Below are positions 21,852-31,463 of a stretch of DNA of 64,000 nt, one piece after another. Within the stretch, counting starts at the first letter, position 1. Every line of letters starts with the position of its first letter. Made by a program: the position numbers and the translations under genes. This DNA is from Candidatus Igneacidithiobacillus taupoensis (GTDB lineage Bacteria > Pseudomonadota > Gammaproteobacteria > Acidithiobacillales > Acidithiobacillaceae). Where the stretch lies: the NCBI GenBank assembly GCA_021375695.1, contig JAEPKX010000001.1, forward strand, positions 1 to 64,000. The letters are read 5' to 3'. The notes under the pieces were generated by a model. The model did no database searches, was not told the origin of the DNA, and saw only the letters and a program-made list of their open reading frames with translations.

Positions 21852-24341
21852 TTAGAAAATCTTCATCAAGGCGCGCACGAAGCTCTGTTCCTCCCGTTCT
21901 TTCCTTGTCTGGGGCTTGGGCGGCAGATAGCCCGCCAAAAAATAACCGACCTTCCCACCGTGCCTTGCAACTTTACCCATGGGGGGATCGAGCAAGGTCC
22001 CCGTGGTCGGATCATAGGTCGCCTTGACTACATCCGGGGGTCGATAGAATCCCGTATCGGGCTCGTCCCGCAGCGCAGTCGCCATATACCGGATCCAGAT
22101 GGGCAAGGCTTCCCGTGCCCCTGCAGCCCAGGTCCCCATGCTATGGTTATCATCATAACCAACCCAAACCGAAGTCACGATCTGCGGATTGAAGCCATTG
22201 AACCAGGCATTGGTTTCATTATTGGTTGTACCGGTCTTGCCAGCCAGATCATGGCGATGGAGGATCTGTGCTGCCACCCCGGTACCCACTCGAATCACCC
22301 GCTCCATCATGCGCGTGAGCAAATAGGCAACCCCAGGCGGGATCACGGTTTGCTCGGATGGGGGGGAATAAGCCAATGGACAATGGAGCAAGGCCACCCG
22401 CGTGCCATTGGCCGTTAGCACCTTCTTGATCAAATAGGGATGGGGTAGGAAACCACCGTTGGAAAATACCGCATAGGCGCGAGCCATTTGCAGCGGGGTA
22501 AAGTCCCCTGCACCTAGGACCATGGAAGGGGTTGCCGGCACCTGCCGAGCAGGAAAACCAAAGCGTTGCACATAGGCTTTGGCATAGGGAATCCCCACAT
22601 CCATCAGTAGTCGCACACTAGGAACATTATGGGAGTCAGCCAGATCTTCCCAAATCGGGAACGGGGTTTGGGAAAAGGTGCGGCTGTAATTGGTTGGGGC
22701 GTAGATTTGCCCATCGGGCAAATGGATCAGCAACGGCGTATCAGGAATCAACGAAACCGGAGTGAAATAACCCTTGTGGCCGCTAGCAAGGAGTGCTGGT
22801 GCATCAATGGCAGCAGCGTACACAAAGGGCTTGAACCCAGACCCCGGCTGGCGGTAGGCATACAGTGCCCGGTCAAAATGACTCAGTTCATAACTAAATC
22901 CACCGGCCAAGGCCAAAATGGCGCCAGTATGACTATTGAGTGAAACCAAGGCCCCTTGCACATGGGGAATTTGGGCCAGCTGCCAACCAGCGTGGGGCAC
23001 CCGATGCCAGACCCGGGTACCCCAGACCGGATTTCCTGTTCCCGCCGTAGCAGCAGCCACATAGGGACGAACCCAGACCAAGTCCCCCCGAGCCAGGACC
23101 TGATCTACCCGTTGGGGACGGGCGCCATTGGGCCGTAACCGCGCCCAGGCAAGATCGCGAAGGCTCATAGTGATGTTGCGCTTTCCCTCCAGAGATAGCT
23201 CAGCCTGCTGCGGCCCCACTTTTTCTACCACCGCCCAGCGGAGGTTGGCCGGATCATAGTCCGGGAGCATGGGGGGACGCTGGCCTTGCAACGCTGCAGC
23301 CAGCATTTCACCGCGCAGGGTGGCAATGGGTCCTCGCCAGGCCTTGGGATCCATGCTGTCCAAACCCATGGCGTAGTTTTCCAGACCAATGGCCAAATCC
23401 CGGGACGCCGCCCGCTGATCTTGGGGATTGATACTGGTATAGACCCGCAACCCCCGTCGATAGGTAAAGTCGGGTCCAAAGTGCTTTTCCAGCCAGGTGC
23501 GGATCCAGTCAGTGGCATAGGGTGCCACATTGCTTGACGGGGCATGATAGCGGGCTCGGATCGGCTCCGCCATGGCTGCCTGGGCCTGGGCCTGGGTAAT
23601 AAAGCCTAGCTGAGCCATGCGTCGCAATACATAATCCCGGCGTACCTTGGCCGCCTTCTTGGAAACGATGGGGTTGAAGACCGAAGGTGCCGCTGGCAAG
23701 CCCGCAAGGGTGGCCATTTCACCCAATGTCAGTTGCTGCACGGTCTTACCATAATAGGTTTCGGCCGCAGCCTGGACCCCGTAGCTCCCTTCGCCCAGAT
23801 AGATCTTGTTGAGGTAGAGATCCAGAATCTGTGAACGCGGAAGCCTCTGGGCAAGCTTGTAGGCCAACAGGATCTCTGCCACCTTTCTGGTTATGGTCTT
23901 TTTGGGGGTCAAATAAAAATTGCGAGCCACCTGTTCGGGAATGGTACTGGCCCCTTGCACCGGTCCCCAATGGATCAGATCCACCCAGGCAGCGCGAAAA
24001 ATGCCAGGGAAGCTGACAGGATAATAGAGCGGGTTATGACTATAGAAATTGGCATTTTCCGCAGCAATGAAGGCATCCTGCAGGTGTACCGGGATCTGCT
24101 GCAAGGGCAAGGCGTAGCGTAACTGGGGGCCGATCACTTGCAGGAGCTGCCCGTTATCAGCATAGATGCGTAAGGGTTCCGCCGGATGCCAGTGTTCCAA
24201 ATCCGCTACTGCAGGTAGTTGCACCCAAATTCGATAGGTCCAGACCCCCACGGCCAAAAACCCATTGAGCAAGACCAGCAGCAACGCCAGGAGTAGCCAA
24301 AAACGCCGGCTACGCTGCCGAAAAACCGTTGACACACTCAT
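21852..24341 (-). CDS. PBP1A-like bifunctional penicillin-binding protein (GT51 + transpeptidase)
   Basis: YLNKIYLGEGSYGVQAAAETYYGK, transpeptidase PGSGFKPF / DSHNVPS / GKTGTTNNETNAWF; start taken at MSVSTVFRQRSRR. Confidence 0.9.
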   Translation of the reverse strand: MSVSTVFRQRSRRFWLLLALLLVLLNGFLAVGVWTYRIWVQLPAVADLEHWHPAEPLRIYADNGQLLQVIGPQLRYALPLQQIPVHLQDAFIAAENANFYSHNPLYYPVSFPGIFRAAWVDLIHWGPVQGASTIPEQVARNFYLTPKKTITRKVAEILLAYKLAQRLPRSQILDLYLNKIYLGEGSYGVQAAAETYYGKTVQQLTLGEMATLAGLPAAPSVFNPIVSKKAAKVRRDYVLRRMAQLGFITQAQAQAAMAEPIRARYHAPSSNVAPYATDWIRTWLEKHFGPDFTYRRGLRVYTSINPQDQRAASRDLAIGLENYAMGLDSMDPKAWRGPIATLRGEMLAAALQGQRPPMLPDYDPANLRWAVVEKVGPQQAELSLEGKRNITMSLRDLAWARLRPNGARPQRVDQVLARGDLVWVRPYVAAATAGTGNPVWGTRVWHRVPHAGWQLAQIPHVQGALVSLNSHTGAILALAGGFSYELSHFDRALYAYRQPGSGFKPFVYAAAIDAPALLASGHKGYFTPVSLIPDTPLLIHLPDGQIYAPTNYSRTFSQTPFPIWEDLADSHNVPSVRLLMDVGIPYAKAYVQRFGFPARQVPATPSMVLGAGDFTPLQMARAYAVFSNGGFLPHPYLIKKVLTANGTRVALLHCPLAYSPPSEQTVIPPGVAYLLTRMMERVIRVGTGVAAQILHRHDLAGKTGTTNNETNAWFNGFNPQIVTSVWVGYDDNHSMGTWAAGAREALPIWIRYMATALRDEPDTGFYRPPDVVKATYDPTTGTLLDPPMGKVARHGGKVGYFLAGYLPPKPQTRKEREEQSFVRALMKIF

Positions 24342-24366
24342 GGCAGGTACCCAGACGCAAGCCTGA

Positions 24367-25521
24367 TCAAAGCCACGATCGCAAATGATGCCATAGTCGA
24401 TCCATCCAACTGGCTTTGCCCACGGACTCCTGGGCCAAGACCGTCTCACTGCGCAAGGTCTTCCCCTGCCACTGCAGGTTCAAGGTACCCACCGGCTGCC
24501 CTGCATGGATCGGGGCCGCCAGGTGGGCCATCGGCACAAAATGACTTTGGACCGCTTTGTCCGGGCTCCCTTTGGGAAGCACCACCGAGAGGGCTGCGGG
24601 GGTAATGACGCTGAGGGTTTCGGGACTCCAGTCACTCTGGCGAAGCTTCGCCACCACACCATTGGCAGGATAGACCAGGTGTTCTTGCCACCCATGGAAA
24701 CCATAGTGGAGCATAGCGGCACCATCAGCCCCCGCCACTGCCCGTGAGCCAGCCCCCAATACCACGGCAACCAAGGATCTTCCCTTTTTTGTGGCACTTA
24801 CGGCCAAGTCCCAGTCATGGGCAGACGCCAACCCAACGCCCAACCCCGTGATGCCCCTTTGACCTGCCAGTGGGTTGTAATTGAATTGGGTAATCTTGTT
24901 GTATCGGTAACTGGCTTGTCCGGCTACCTGGGCAACCTGCGGATACTTACGTAGCAGGTCCCGGCCCAAACGGGCTATGTCCAGGGCGGTACTCTTTTCC
25001 TCTGGGGCTGGCATCCCATCGGGATTGACAAAATGGGTATGATGCAGACCCAGTTGTTGAGCCTCCTGATTCATCAGGTCAACAAAACCCGACTCACTAC
25101 CGGCCACGGCCTGGGCAATCGCAATGGCTGCATCATTCCCTCCATCAATTAGCAAGCCATGGGTAAGCTGAGCTACCGTCACCGGCAGCCCCGGTTGGAG
25201 GAACATCCGGGAACCTGGCGCATGCCACGCCTGCACCGAGACTTCCACCCGTTGCGCGGGTGTCAGCAGCTTTTGCGCCTCGGCCTGATACAAAAGATAG
25301 GCGGTCATCAGCTTGACCAAACCCGAAGGATCCAATTCGGTGCTACCGTTTTGGTCCAGAAGGACCTGCCCGGTATGGACATCCAGCAGAACGGCCGCCT
25401 TGACCCCAGCGATTTGCGGAGCTGGCAAGGGGGGAGGAGTAGGCGGGGTGGGCACCGGGACCATCGCCCGGGCAGCCACGGAAAAGTATAGGGCAGAAAT
25501 AACGAGAGCGGCTCGGATCAT
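24367..25521 (-). CDS. DacA/PBP5-like (S11) protein with degenerate catalytic motifs
   Basis: Co-linear with S11 carboxypeptidases (LLDVHTGQVLLDQN, MFLQPGLPVTVAQLTHGLLIDGGNDAAIAIAQAVAGS, THFVNPDGM) but with GLVK, GGN and GVG at the motif positions; signal peptide MIRAALVISALYFSVAARA. Confidence 0.88.
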   Translation of the reverse strand: MIRAALVISALYFSVAARAMVPVPTPPTPPPLPAPQIAGVKAAVLLDVHTGQVLLDQNGSTELDPSGLVKLMTAYLLYQAEAQKLLTPAQRVEVSVQAWHAPGSRMFLQPGLPVTVAQLTHGLLIDGGNDAAIAIAQAVAGSESGFVDLMNQEAQQLGLHHTHFVNPDGMPAPEEKSTALDIARLGRDLLRKYPQVAQVAGQASYRYNKITQFNYNPLAGQRGITGLGVGLASAHDWDLAVSATKKGRSLVAVVLGAGSRAVAGADGAAMLHYGFHGWQEHLVYPANGVVAKLRQSDWSPETLSVITPAALSVVLPKGSPDKAVQSHFVPMAHLAAPIHAGQPVGTLNLQWQGKTLRSETVLAQESVGKASWMDRLWHHLRSWL

Positions 25522-25594
25522 GATTGCGGCAAACTCTATTGTGCAAGCAGATTGCCTTTTGGAAAATCCGATGCGAGGAAAGTTCCCGACAGGC

Positions 25595-27214
25595 TTAGTC
25601 GCGCCCTTGCCGATATAGTGCAATCAGGGCCTGGGTAGAGGGATCGTGGGCATGCTGGGTGGTACCCATTATGTCCGTTTCAACGCGTTGCGCCAGGATC
25701 TTTCCCAACTCCACCCCCCACTGATCAAAGGAGTCAATGTTCCAGATCACTCCCTGGGTGAACACGCTATGTTCGTAAAGGGCAACCAAAGCACCCAGGC
25801 TATAGGGAGTCAATGCGTCCACGAGTAAGAGATTATGTGGACGATTGCCCGGCGTCACCCGATGGGGAATCAAGTCTTCTGGCACCTGGGCAGCACGCAA
25901 TTCTTCTGCCGAACGACCAAAGGCCAGGGCTTCACTCTGGGCAATATAATTGGCCATGAGGAGATCATGTTGTTGCTGCGAGGGACTGAGCGATTTGATA
26001 AAACCCAACAGATCACATGGGATCAAGCGCGTTCCCTGATGCAATAGTTGAAAGAAAGAATGCTGGGCATCGGTACCTGGCTCTCCCCAAATGACGGGGG
26101 CGCTGTTCACCCCCAGGGGTCTGCCTTCCAGATCCACCCTTTTGCCATTGCTTTCCATGACCAACTGTTGCAGATAAGCGGGAAATCTTGCCAAATCATG
26201 GGCATAGGGCAAGATAGCCTGGCTTTGCGCACCCCAGAAATTGTTATACCACACCGCCAAAAGACCCAGGAGCACTGGCAAATTACCCTCGAGGGGGGCC
26301 GTCAGAAAATGCTGATCCATGGCGTGAAAGCCTGCGAGCATATTACCAAAGGCTTGGGGACCGATGGCCAACATGGTGGCCAAACCAATGGCTGAATCCA
26401 TGGAGTAGCGCCCACCGACCCAATCCCAGAATGCAAAACTGTGCTCGGGATCCATGCCAAAGGCGCGCACTGCCTCCAGATTGGTAGAAACGGCCACAAA
26501 GTGCCGGGCCACTGCCTCCTCTCCCAGGGCTGCTACCAACCATGCCCGTGCCATTTTGGCATTGGTCATGGTTTCCAGGGTGGTAAAGGTTTTGGACGAA
26601 ATGATAAAGAGGGTCGCAGCAGGGTCCAACTCCGCCAGGACCTGAGCCAAAGCCGCCCCATCGACGTTGGCAACGAAATACTCGCGAATCCCCGGATGGC
26701 GGCAGGACCGCAGGGCGTGATAGGCCATCTCGGGTCCCAGATAGGAACCACCAATCCCGATGTTAACAATGTGACGGAGGACTTTTCCCGTTACTCCCTG
26801 CCATTCACCCGAATGCACGCGCTCCACGAAAGAGGCCATTTTGGTCAGCACCTCATGGACCCCAGGCACCACGTTCACCCCATCCACCCACATGGAGCTC
26901 CCCGCCGGTGCCCGCAGGGCCATATGCATGGCCGCCCGCTGCTCGGTGACATTGACCTTTTCGCCGGCAAAAAGGGCTTCTCGACGCTCAGGAAGCTGCC
27001 GCTCCCGTGCCAACGCAAGCAGCAACGCCAAGGTTTCCTGCCGCAACCAGTTCTTGGAAAAGTCCAGGCGAATGCCGCAAGCCTGCACTACCATGTTATG
27101 TGCCCGCTGCGGGTCTTCGGCAAAGAGCTCTTGAAGGGTTCCTTGCCAATGATGCTGATGCTCTTGCAAACGCGCCCAGGCGGGACTTTGCTGCAGCAAT
27201 TCGATCTTCGACAT
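25595..27214 (-). CDS. pgi: glucose-6-phosphate isomerase
   Basis: [41 protein letters not shown]. Confidence 0.97.
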   Translation of the reverse strand: MSKIELLQQSPAWARLQEHQHHWQGTLQELFAEDPQRAHNMVVQACGIRLDFSKNWLRQETLALLLALARERQLPERREALFAGEKVNVTEQRAAMHMALRAPAGSSMWVDGVNVVPGVHEVLTKMASFVERVHSGEWQGVTGKVLRHIVNIGIGGSYLGPEMAYHALRSCRHPGIREYFVANVDGAALAQVLAELDPAATLFIISSKTFTTLETMTNAKMARAWLVAALGEEAVARHFVAVSTNLEAVRAFGMDPEHSFAFWDWVGGRYSMDSAIGLATMLAIGPQAFGNMLAGFHAMDQHFLTAPLEGNLPVLLGLLAVWYNNFWGAQSQAILPYAHDLARFPAYLQQLVMESNGKRVDLEGRPLGVNSAPVIWGEPGTDAQHSFFQLLHQGTRLIPCDLLGFIKSLSPSQQQHDLLMANYIAQSEALAFGRSAEELRAAQVPEDLIPHRVTPGNRPHNLLLVDALTPYSLGALVALYEHSVFTQGVIWNIDSFDQWGVELGKILAQRVETDIMGTTQHAHDPSTQALIALYRQGRD

Positions 27215-27499
27215 CGCGCTTTACTCCAATAATGGGGGCACATTTGGAGAGTAGGACATGGTCCAACGAACGGCAAGCCAAGGACGCTTATATTGATTAA
27301 TAATATATTTATATATGCTTATATTTGTTTATTTCACACTTACTGGTGGAAATAAACCACGACAATGGTTCATTTCCCGTAGCATCTTCCATGCAATATC
27401 AGTAACCCCTTATTTTGTCGGGATCAAAGCGGCTCCACAAGCTGGCACGACCCTTGCTCATGTTCTGACGTGGATTTTCTTCACCCTACGGAGTCAGCA

Positions 27500-28963
27500 A
27501 TGATTATCGAGAATAGTTTGCCGGTTTTGCTGAGCCGCCTGGATTTTGCCTGGATCACCACCATGCATATCCTCTGGACGCCACTGACCATTGGCATGTC
27601 CTGGCTGCTCTTCCTTTTGGAAGTTGCCTGGCTTCGTACTGGCGATGAACGCTGGTACAAGCTCAATCGTTTTTTCGAGAAGATCTTCATCATCAACTTT
27701 GGCGCCGGGGTGGCGACCGGGGTGACCATGGAGATGGCCTTCGGGATTCTCTATGGGCCGTTCTCCCAGGCCGTCGGGCCCTTCTTTGGTAACATCCTGG
27801 GCTTTGAGACCATTACTGCCTTCATGTACGAGGCGGGCTTCATTGGGCTCATGGTCTTTGGTTGGGGCAAGGTCAGCAAGGGTATGCATGCCTTTGCCAC
27901 CTTCAACGTGGGCCTGTCTTCCAGCCTTTCAGCCATGTGGATCCTGGTGGCCAATTCCTGGATGCAGACCCCCAACGGGGTAGTGCTCAAGAATGGCCTC
28001 TTTCAGGTCACGAACTGGTGGAGTGCTATCCTCAATGAAAACTTCCGGTGGGGCTTTCCCCACATGTGGGTGGCAACGGTGGAGCTGGCCCTTTTTGTCT
28101 TTGCCAGTGTCAGCGCCTGGTTCATTCTCAAGAACCGGAACGCCGATCTCTTCACCAAGCTGCTCAAGCCCACCCTCCTGGCCTTGCTGATTGTCACCCC
28201 GTTGCAGATTTATATTGGCGATAGCGTTGGCAAGGACGTGGCTGACACCCAACCTACTTCTCTCGCGGCCATGGAAGGGCACTATCACACCTACCTGCCC
28301 GATGGCAAACCCAATACCAGCTGGAATCTCATTGCCATTCCCAATGCCAACAATGATGGCAATGTCTTTCAGATCGCCATTCCTCACGTCCTGAGTCTCC
28401 TCGAAACCCATACCTGGAATGGGGTGGTCAAAGGCCTGGATCAGTTCCCACCCGAAGATCGCCCCAATGTCTGGGTACCCTTCTATGCCTTCCGGACCAT
28501 GGTGGCCATTGGTTTCTTCCTTTTCTTTGTGGCCCTCTGGGGCAACTGGCTGCGGCTGCGGGGCAAGCTCAATGCCCAGGACTTGCAGAAGCATCCCTGG
28601 TTCCTCCGTGCAGTAGTGTTCTCTGCCTTCCTTCCCTATTTGGCTATCTGGACCGGCTGGTGGGTACGGGAGATCGGCCGTCAGCCCTGGGTGGTCTATG
28701 GTCTCATGCGCACCTACCAGGGGGTGAGCAATATGAGCGTTACCCAAGAAATTGTCTGGTTTGCAGGGTACATCGTCTTTGAGCTGGTGGTCTGGGCAGG
28801 GGCCTGGTATTACTTCACCCGGGTCATTGCCAAGGGAGTGGACAGTATCGCTCCTTCGGATACCCTCTTCCATCACCCGGAGGAAGAGGACAGCACGGTG
28901 GCCGGCGGCGGCTTTACGCAGCCGACCTTTGCTAGCAAGCCGATGCTGGAGAAAAGCCGGTAG
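27500..28963 (+). CDS. cydA: cytochrome bd-type quinol oxidase subunit I (short Q-loop, Cyd/Cio type)
   Basis: FAWITTMHILWTPLTIGMSWLLF, VATGVTMEMAFGILYGPF, WWVREIGRQPWVVYGLMRT. Confidence 0.93.
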   Translation: MIIENSLPVLLSRLDFAWITTMHILWTPLTIGMSWLLFLLEVAWLRTGDERWYKLNRFFEKIFIINFGAGVATGVTMEMAFGILYGPFSQAVGPFFGNILGFETITAFMYEAGFIGLMVFGWGKVSKGMHAFATFNVGLSSSLSAMWILVANSWMQTPNGVVLKNGLFQVTNWWSAILNENFRWGFPHMWVATVELALFVFASVSAWFILKNRNADLFTKLLKPTLLALLIVTPLQIYIGDSVGKDVADTQPTSLAAMEGHYHTYLPDGKPNTSWNLIAIPNANNDGNVFQIAIPHVLSLLETHTWNGVVKGLDQFPPEDRPNVWVPFYAFRTMVAIGFFLFFVALWGNWLRLRGKLNAQDLQKHPWFLRAVVFSAFLPYLAIWTGWWVREIGRQPWVVYGLMRTYQGVSNMSVTQEIVWFAGYIVFELVVWAGAWYYFTRVIAKGVDSIAPSDTLFHHPEEEDSTVAGGGFTQPTFASKPMLEKSR

Positions 28964-29028
28964 ACAACAACCCGAATCGGCTGGGGGGGTCATAACCCCC
29001 CTGGCCATTGGTGACGGAGGTTTTTCCA

Positions 29029-30105
29029 ATGCTTGAAATTGCCCGTATTGCTTCCAGCCTTTCCACCTGGTGGTGGTTACTGCTAGGACTTTTTTTTCTG
29101 CTTTATATCGCCCTGGATGGGGCCGATCTAGGAGCCGGCATCTTTGCCCTGTTTTCCAGGGACGAAGAGGAACGGGGTGCCATCATGGCTTCCATGGCCG
29201 GTTTTTGGGACGGTAACGAAACCTGGCTGGTGGTGGCCGGTGGCGTGCTCTTTGGTGCCTTCCCGTTGGTTTACGGTTCCGCCTTCAACTATCTCATGAT
29301 CCCTCTCATGCTTGCCCTGTGGGCCATCATCATGCGCGCCGTGGCCTTTGAGTTTCATATCCACGCCCGCGGCAGCAAAAAGCTCTGGGGCTGGTTTTTT
29401 GCCCTTGGCAGTCTGATCGCTCCCTTCTTTGCTGGAGTTGCCTTGGGTGCCACTCTGCAAGGCTTCCCTATGAAAGCGGGTCTTGCCGCCCAGATTGCGA
29501 GCACCGGATACCATACCCCAGTGCTCCATTTTGCTGGCGGTGCCCTAGACTTCCTTACTCCCTTTAGTCTGTGGACCGGGGTGGGTGCCGTCATTGCTGC
29601 CAGTCTGGCTGGTGGGCTATATCTGTGTGCCCGCTTTGTTCCTGGCGACGTTATCCATGAGCGCGCCAGGAGATGGACCAGCCTGTTCTCCTATCTGGCA
29701 CTCCTTGCCATTGTCGTCACCCTGATTTGGTCTTATGCCATTTTCCCCTGGGCTGCAGCCAAATGGACGGGTCCTTATTGGTGGATTTGGGCTGCCTGGT
29801 TTGTTGTGGTGCTCTTTTTCGCCTTCAAATCCATGAGCAATCATTCGGCTGGGCATGATTTTATTGCCCTGCTCTGGGGCGAAGGGGTAGTAGCACTCCT
29901 GTGGGCTGCCATGTGGGCAAGCATGTATCCCTACATCGTCCCTGGCACCTGGACCATCGACGAGGCAGCGAATCCCGCCAATTCCCTGGCGGTGTTTACC
30001 TTGTTCATGACCGGCTTCGTTCCGGTGATGATCATGTACAACTGGTATCAGATTTGGGTCTTCCGTGGTCGTTTCACCAAGAAGAGTGTCTACGGTAGCC
30101 ACTGA
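29029..30105 (+). CDS. cydB: cytochrome bd-type quinol oxidase subunit II
   Basis: LYIALDGADLGAGIFALF, DGNETWLVVAGGVLFGAFPLVYG. Confidence 0.94.
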   Translation: MLEIARIASSLSTWWWLLLGLFFLLYIALDGADLGAGIFALFSRDEEERGAIMASMAGFWDGNETWLVVAGGVLFGAFPLVYGSAFNYLMIPLMLALWAIIMRAVAFEFHIHARGSKKLWGWFFALGSLIAPFFAGVALGATLQGFPMKAGLAAQIASTGYHTPVLHFAGGALDFLTPFSLWTGVGAVIAASLAGGLYLCARFVPGDVIHERARRWTSLFSYLALLAIVVTLIWSYAIFPWAAAKWTGPYWWIWAAWFVVVLFFAFKSMSNHSAGHDFIALLWGEGVVALLWAAMWASMYPYIVPGTWTIDEAANPANSLAVFTLFMTGFVPVMIMYNWYQIWVFRGRFTKKSVYGSH

Positions 30106-30134
30106 ACGGAAGACCATCCTGCATTTTTCCAGGT

Positions 30135-30158
30135 GGGGCCTTGCGCCCCGTTTTTTTT
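30135..30158 (+). terminator. rho-independent terminator after cydAB
   Basis: GGGGC-CTTGC-GCCCC stem-loop followed by G and eight T. Confidence 0.8.
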
Positions 30159-30224
30159 CGCAACTTTCGCGGCTCGTAGGGGTCCTAAGAATGACAAATC
30201 ATATTCGCCGCGCCGCAGGTCATC

Positions 30225-30524
30225 ATGGATAGCATCCAAATCATCCGCAAAATCTGTAATTCTTCCAACATCAACACTACCGACTGCCTGGTCATCCTGG
30301 ATGCATTGCTCAGCGATCAAGAACAACTGGATCAACGCTGGCATCGCTTGTTGGCTGATTTACAGGATGCGAAGCCCGACCAACTACTGGCCCAGGTCTT
30401 GGCGGTCGATCAAGAACTCCGCCAGTATCGTCGCGCCATGATCTTTCTGCGCGCCAATCTGGCAAGCCGCATCCCCAAAGCTCATCGCACTTTTTTCGTT
30501 GACAGTCGCGGAGCGTCCGGGTAA
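30225..30524 (+). CDS. hypothetical protein (99 aa)
   Basis: [39 protein letters not shown]...; ORF only, no recognised family. Confidence 0.4.
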   Translation: MDSIQIIRKICNSSNINTTDCLVILDALLSDQEQLDQRWHRLLADLQDAKPDQLLAQVLAVDQELRQYRRAMIFLRANLASRIPKAHRTFFVDSRGASG

Positions 30525-30527
30525 TCT
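30499..30527 (+). promoter_or_regulatory. candidate sigma70 promoter for rplM-rpsI
   Basis: TTGACA - 17 nt - TAATCT, 41 nt upstream of the rplM ATG. Confidence 0.5.
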
Positions 30528-30568
30528 TTCGCCCCTTGATAGTAGCGGCGCGTTTAGCGGAGTACTCC

Positions 30569-30997
30569 ATGAAAACCTATTCTGCCAAGTCCCATGAGGT
30601 ACAGGGTGACTGGTTCGTGATCGATGCCAGCAACCAGATCCTGGGCCGTCTGTCCAGCGAGATCGCACGCCGATTGCGCGGTAAGCACAAACCGGAGTTT
30701 ACCCCCCATGCCGATATGGGCGATTACATTATTGTCATCAATGCCGACAAGGTGGCAGTTACGGGCAACAAAGCCAAGGACAAGATGTATTATCGGCATA
30801 CGGGTTATGTGGGCAACCTGAAAAGCGCTTCCTTTGAGAAGATGATGGAAACGCATCCAGAACGCGTCATCGAGATCGCTGTCAAAGGAATGCTTCCCAA
30901 GAATCCCCTGGGGCGCGCCATGTATCGCAAACTCAAGGTTTACGCCGGCGGTCAGCATCCGCATGCGGCGCAACAGCCCATACCACTGGAAATCTAA
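30569..30997 (+). CDS. rplM: 50S ribosomal protein L13
   Basis: [59 protein letters not shown]. Confidence 0.97.
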   Translation: MKTYSAKSHEVQGDWFVIDASNQILGRLSSEIARRLRGKHKPEFTPHADMGDYIIVINADKVAVTGNKAKDKMYYRHTGYVGNLKSASFEKMMETHPERVIEIAVKGMLPKNPLGRAMYRKLKVYAGGQHPHAAQQPIPLEI

Positions 30998-31009
30998 GGC
31001 GAAATTGAC

Positions 31010-31396
31010 ATGGAACAATACTACGGAACGGGTCGTCGGAAGAGCGCTACCGCACGGGTCTACCTGCGGCGGGGGAGCGGCAAAATCGTCATCAACAAGC
31101 GCAGCCTGGAAGAGTATTTCGGCCGGGAAACTTCGCGGATGGTGGTTCTCCAACCTCTGGAACTCACTGGCCACGGCCAACAGTTCGATATTCTCATCAA
31201 CGTCAGTGGTGGTGGAGCCAGTGGCCAAGCTGGTGCCATTCGTCATGGCATTACCCGGGCCTTGCTGTCCTACGATGAAACCCTGCGACGCCCGCTGCGG
31301 AGCGCTGGTTTTGTTACCCGGGACGCCCGCGAGGTGGAACGGAAGAAGGTTGGCAAGCACAAGGCCCGTCGCAGTCATCAGTTTTCCAAGCGCTGA
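31010..31396 (+). CDS. rpsI: 30S ribosomal protein S9
   Basis: [23 protein letters not shown]...[14 protein letters not shown]. Confidence 0.98.
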   Translation: MEQYYGTGRRKSATARVYLRRGSGKIVINKRSLEEYFGRETSRMVVLQPLELTGHGQQFDILINVSGGGASGQAGAIRHGITRALLSYDETLRRPLRSAGFVTRDAREVERKKVGKHKARRSHQFSKR

Positions 31397-31415
31397 TCTG
31401 CTGTGCTTGTGGTGT

Positions 31416-31443
31416 AGCCGCCTGCGGGCGGCTTTGTTTTTTT
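31416..31443 (+). terminator. rho-independent terminator after rpsI
   Basis: AGCCGCC-TGCG-GGCGGCT followed by TTGTTTTTTT. Confidence 0.85.
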
Positions 31444-31463
31444 GTCGGTAGGAGGGAAAGAGC

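Noticed and set aside
25309-25330. Ser one residue before GLVK in the DacA-like protein (S-G-L-V-K) as a possible nucleophile
   Set aside because: Spacing is SxxxK, not SxxK, and the SxN serine and KTG lysine are also missing, so a simple one-residue shift would not restore the site; kept as a caveat.
27289-27305. FNR/ANR box (TTGAT-N4-ATCAA) upstream of cydA
   Set aside because: Only a TTGAT half-site is present (TTGATTAATAATAT); the second half does not match.
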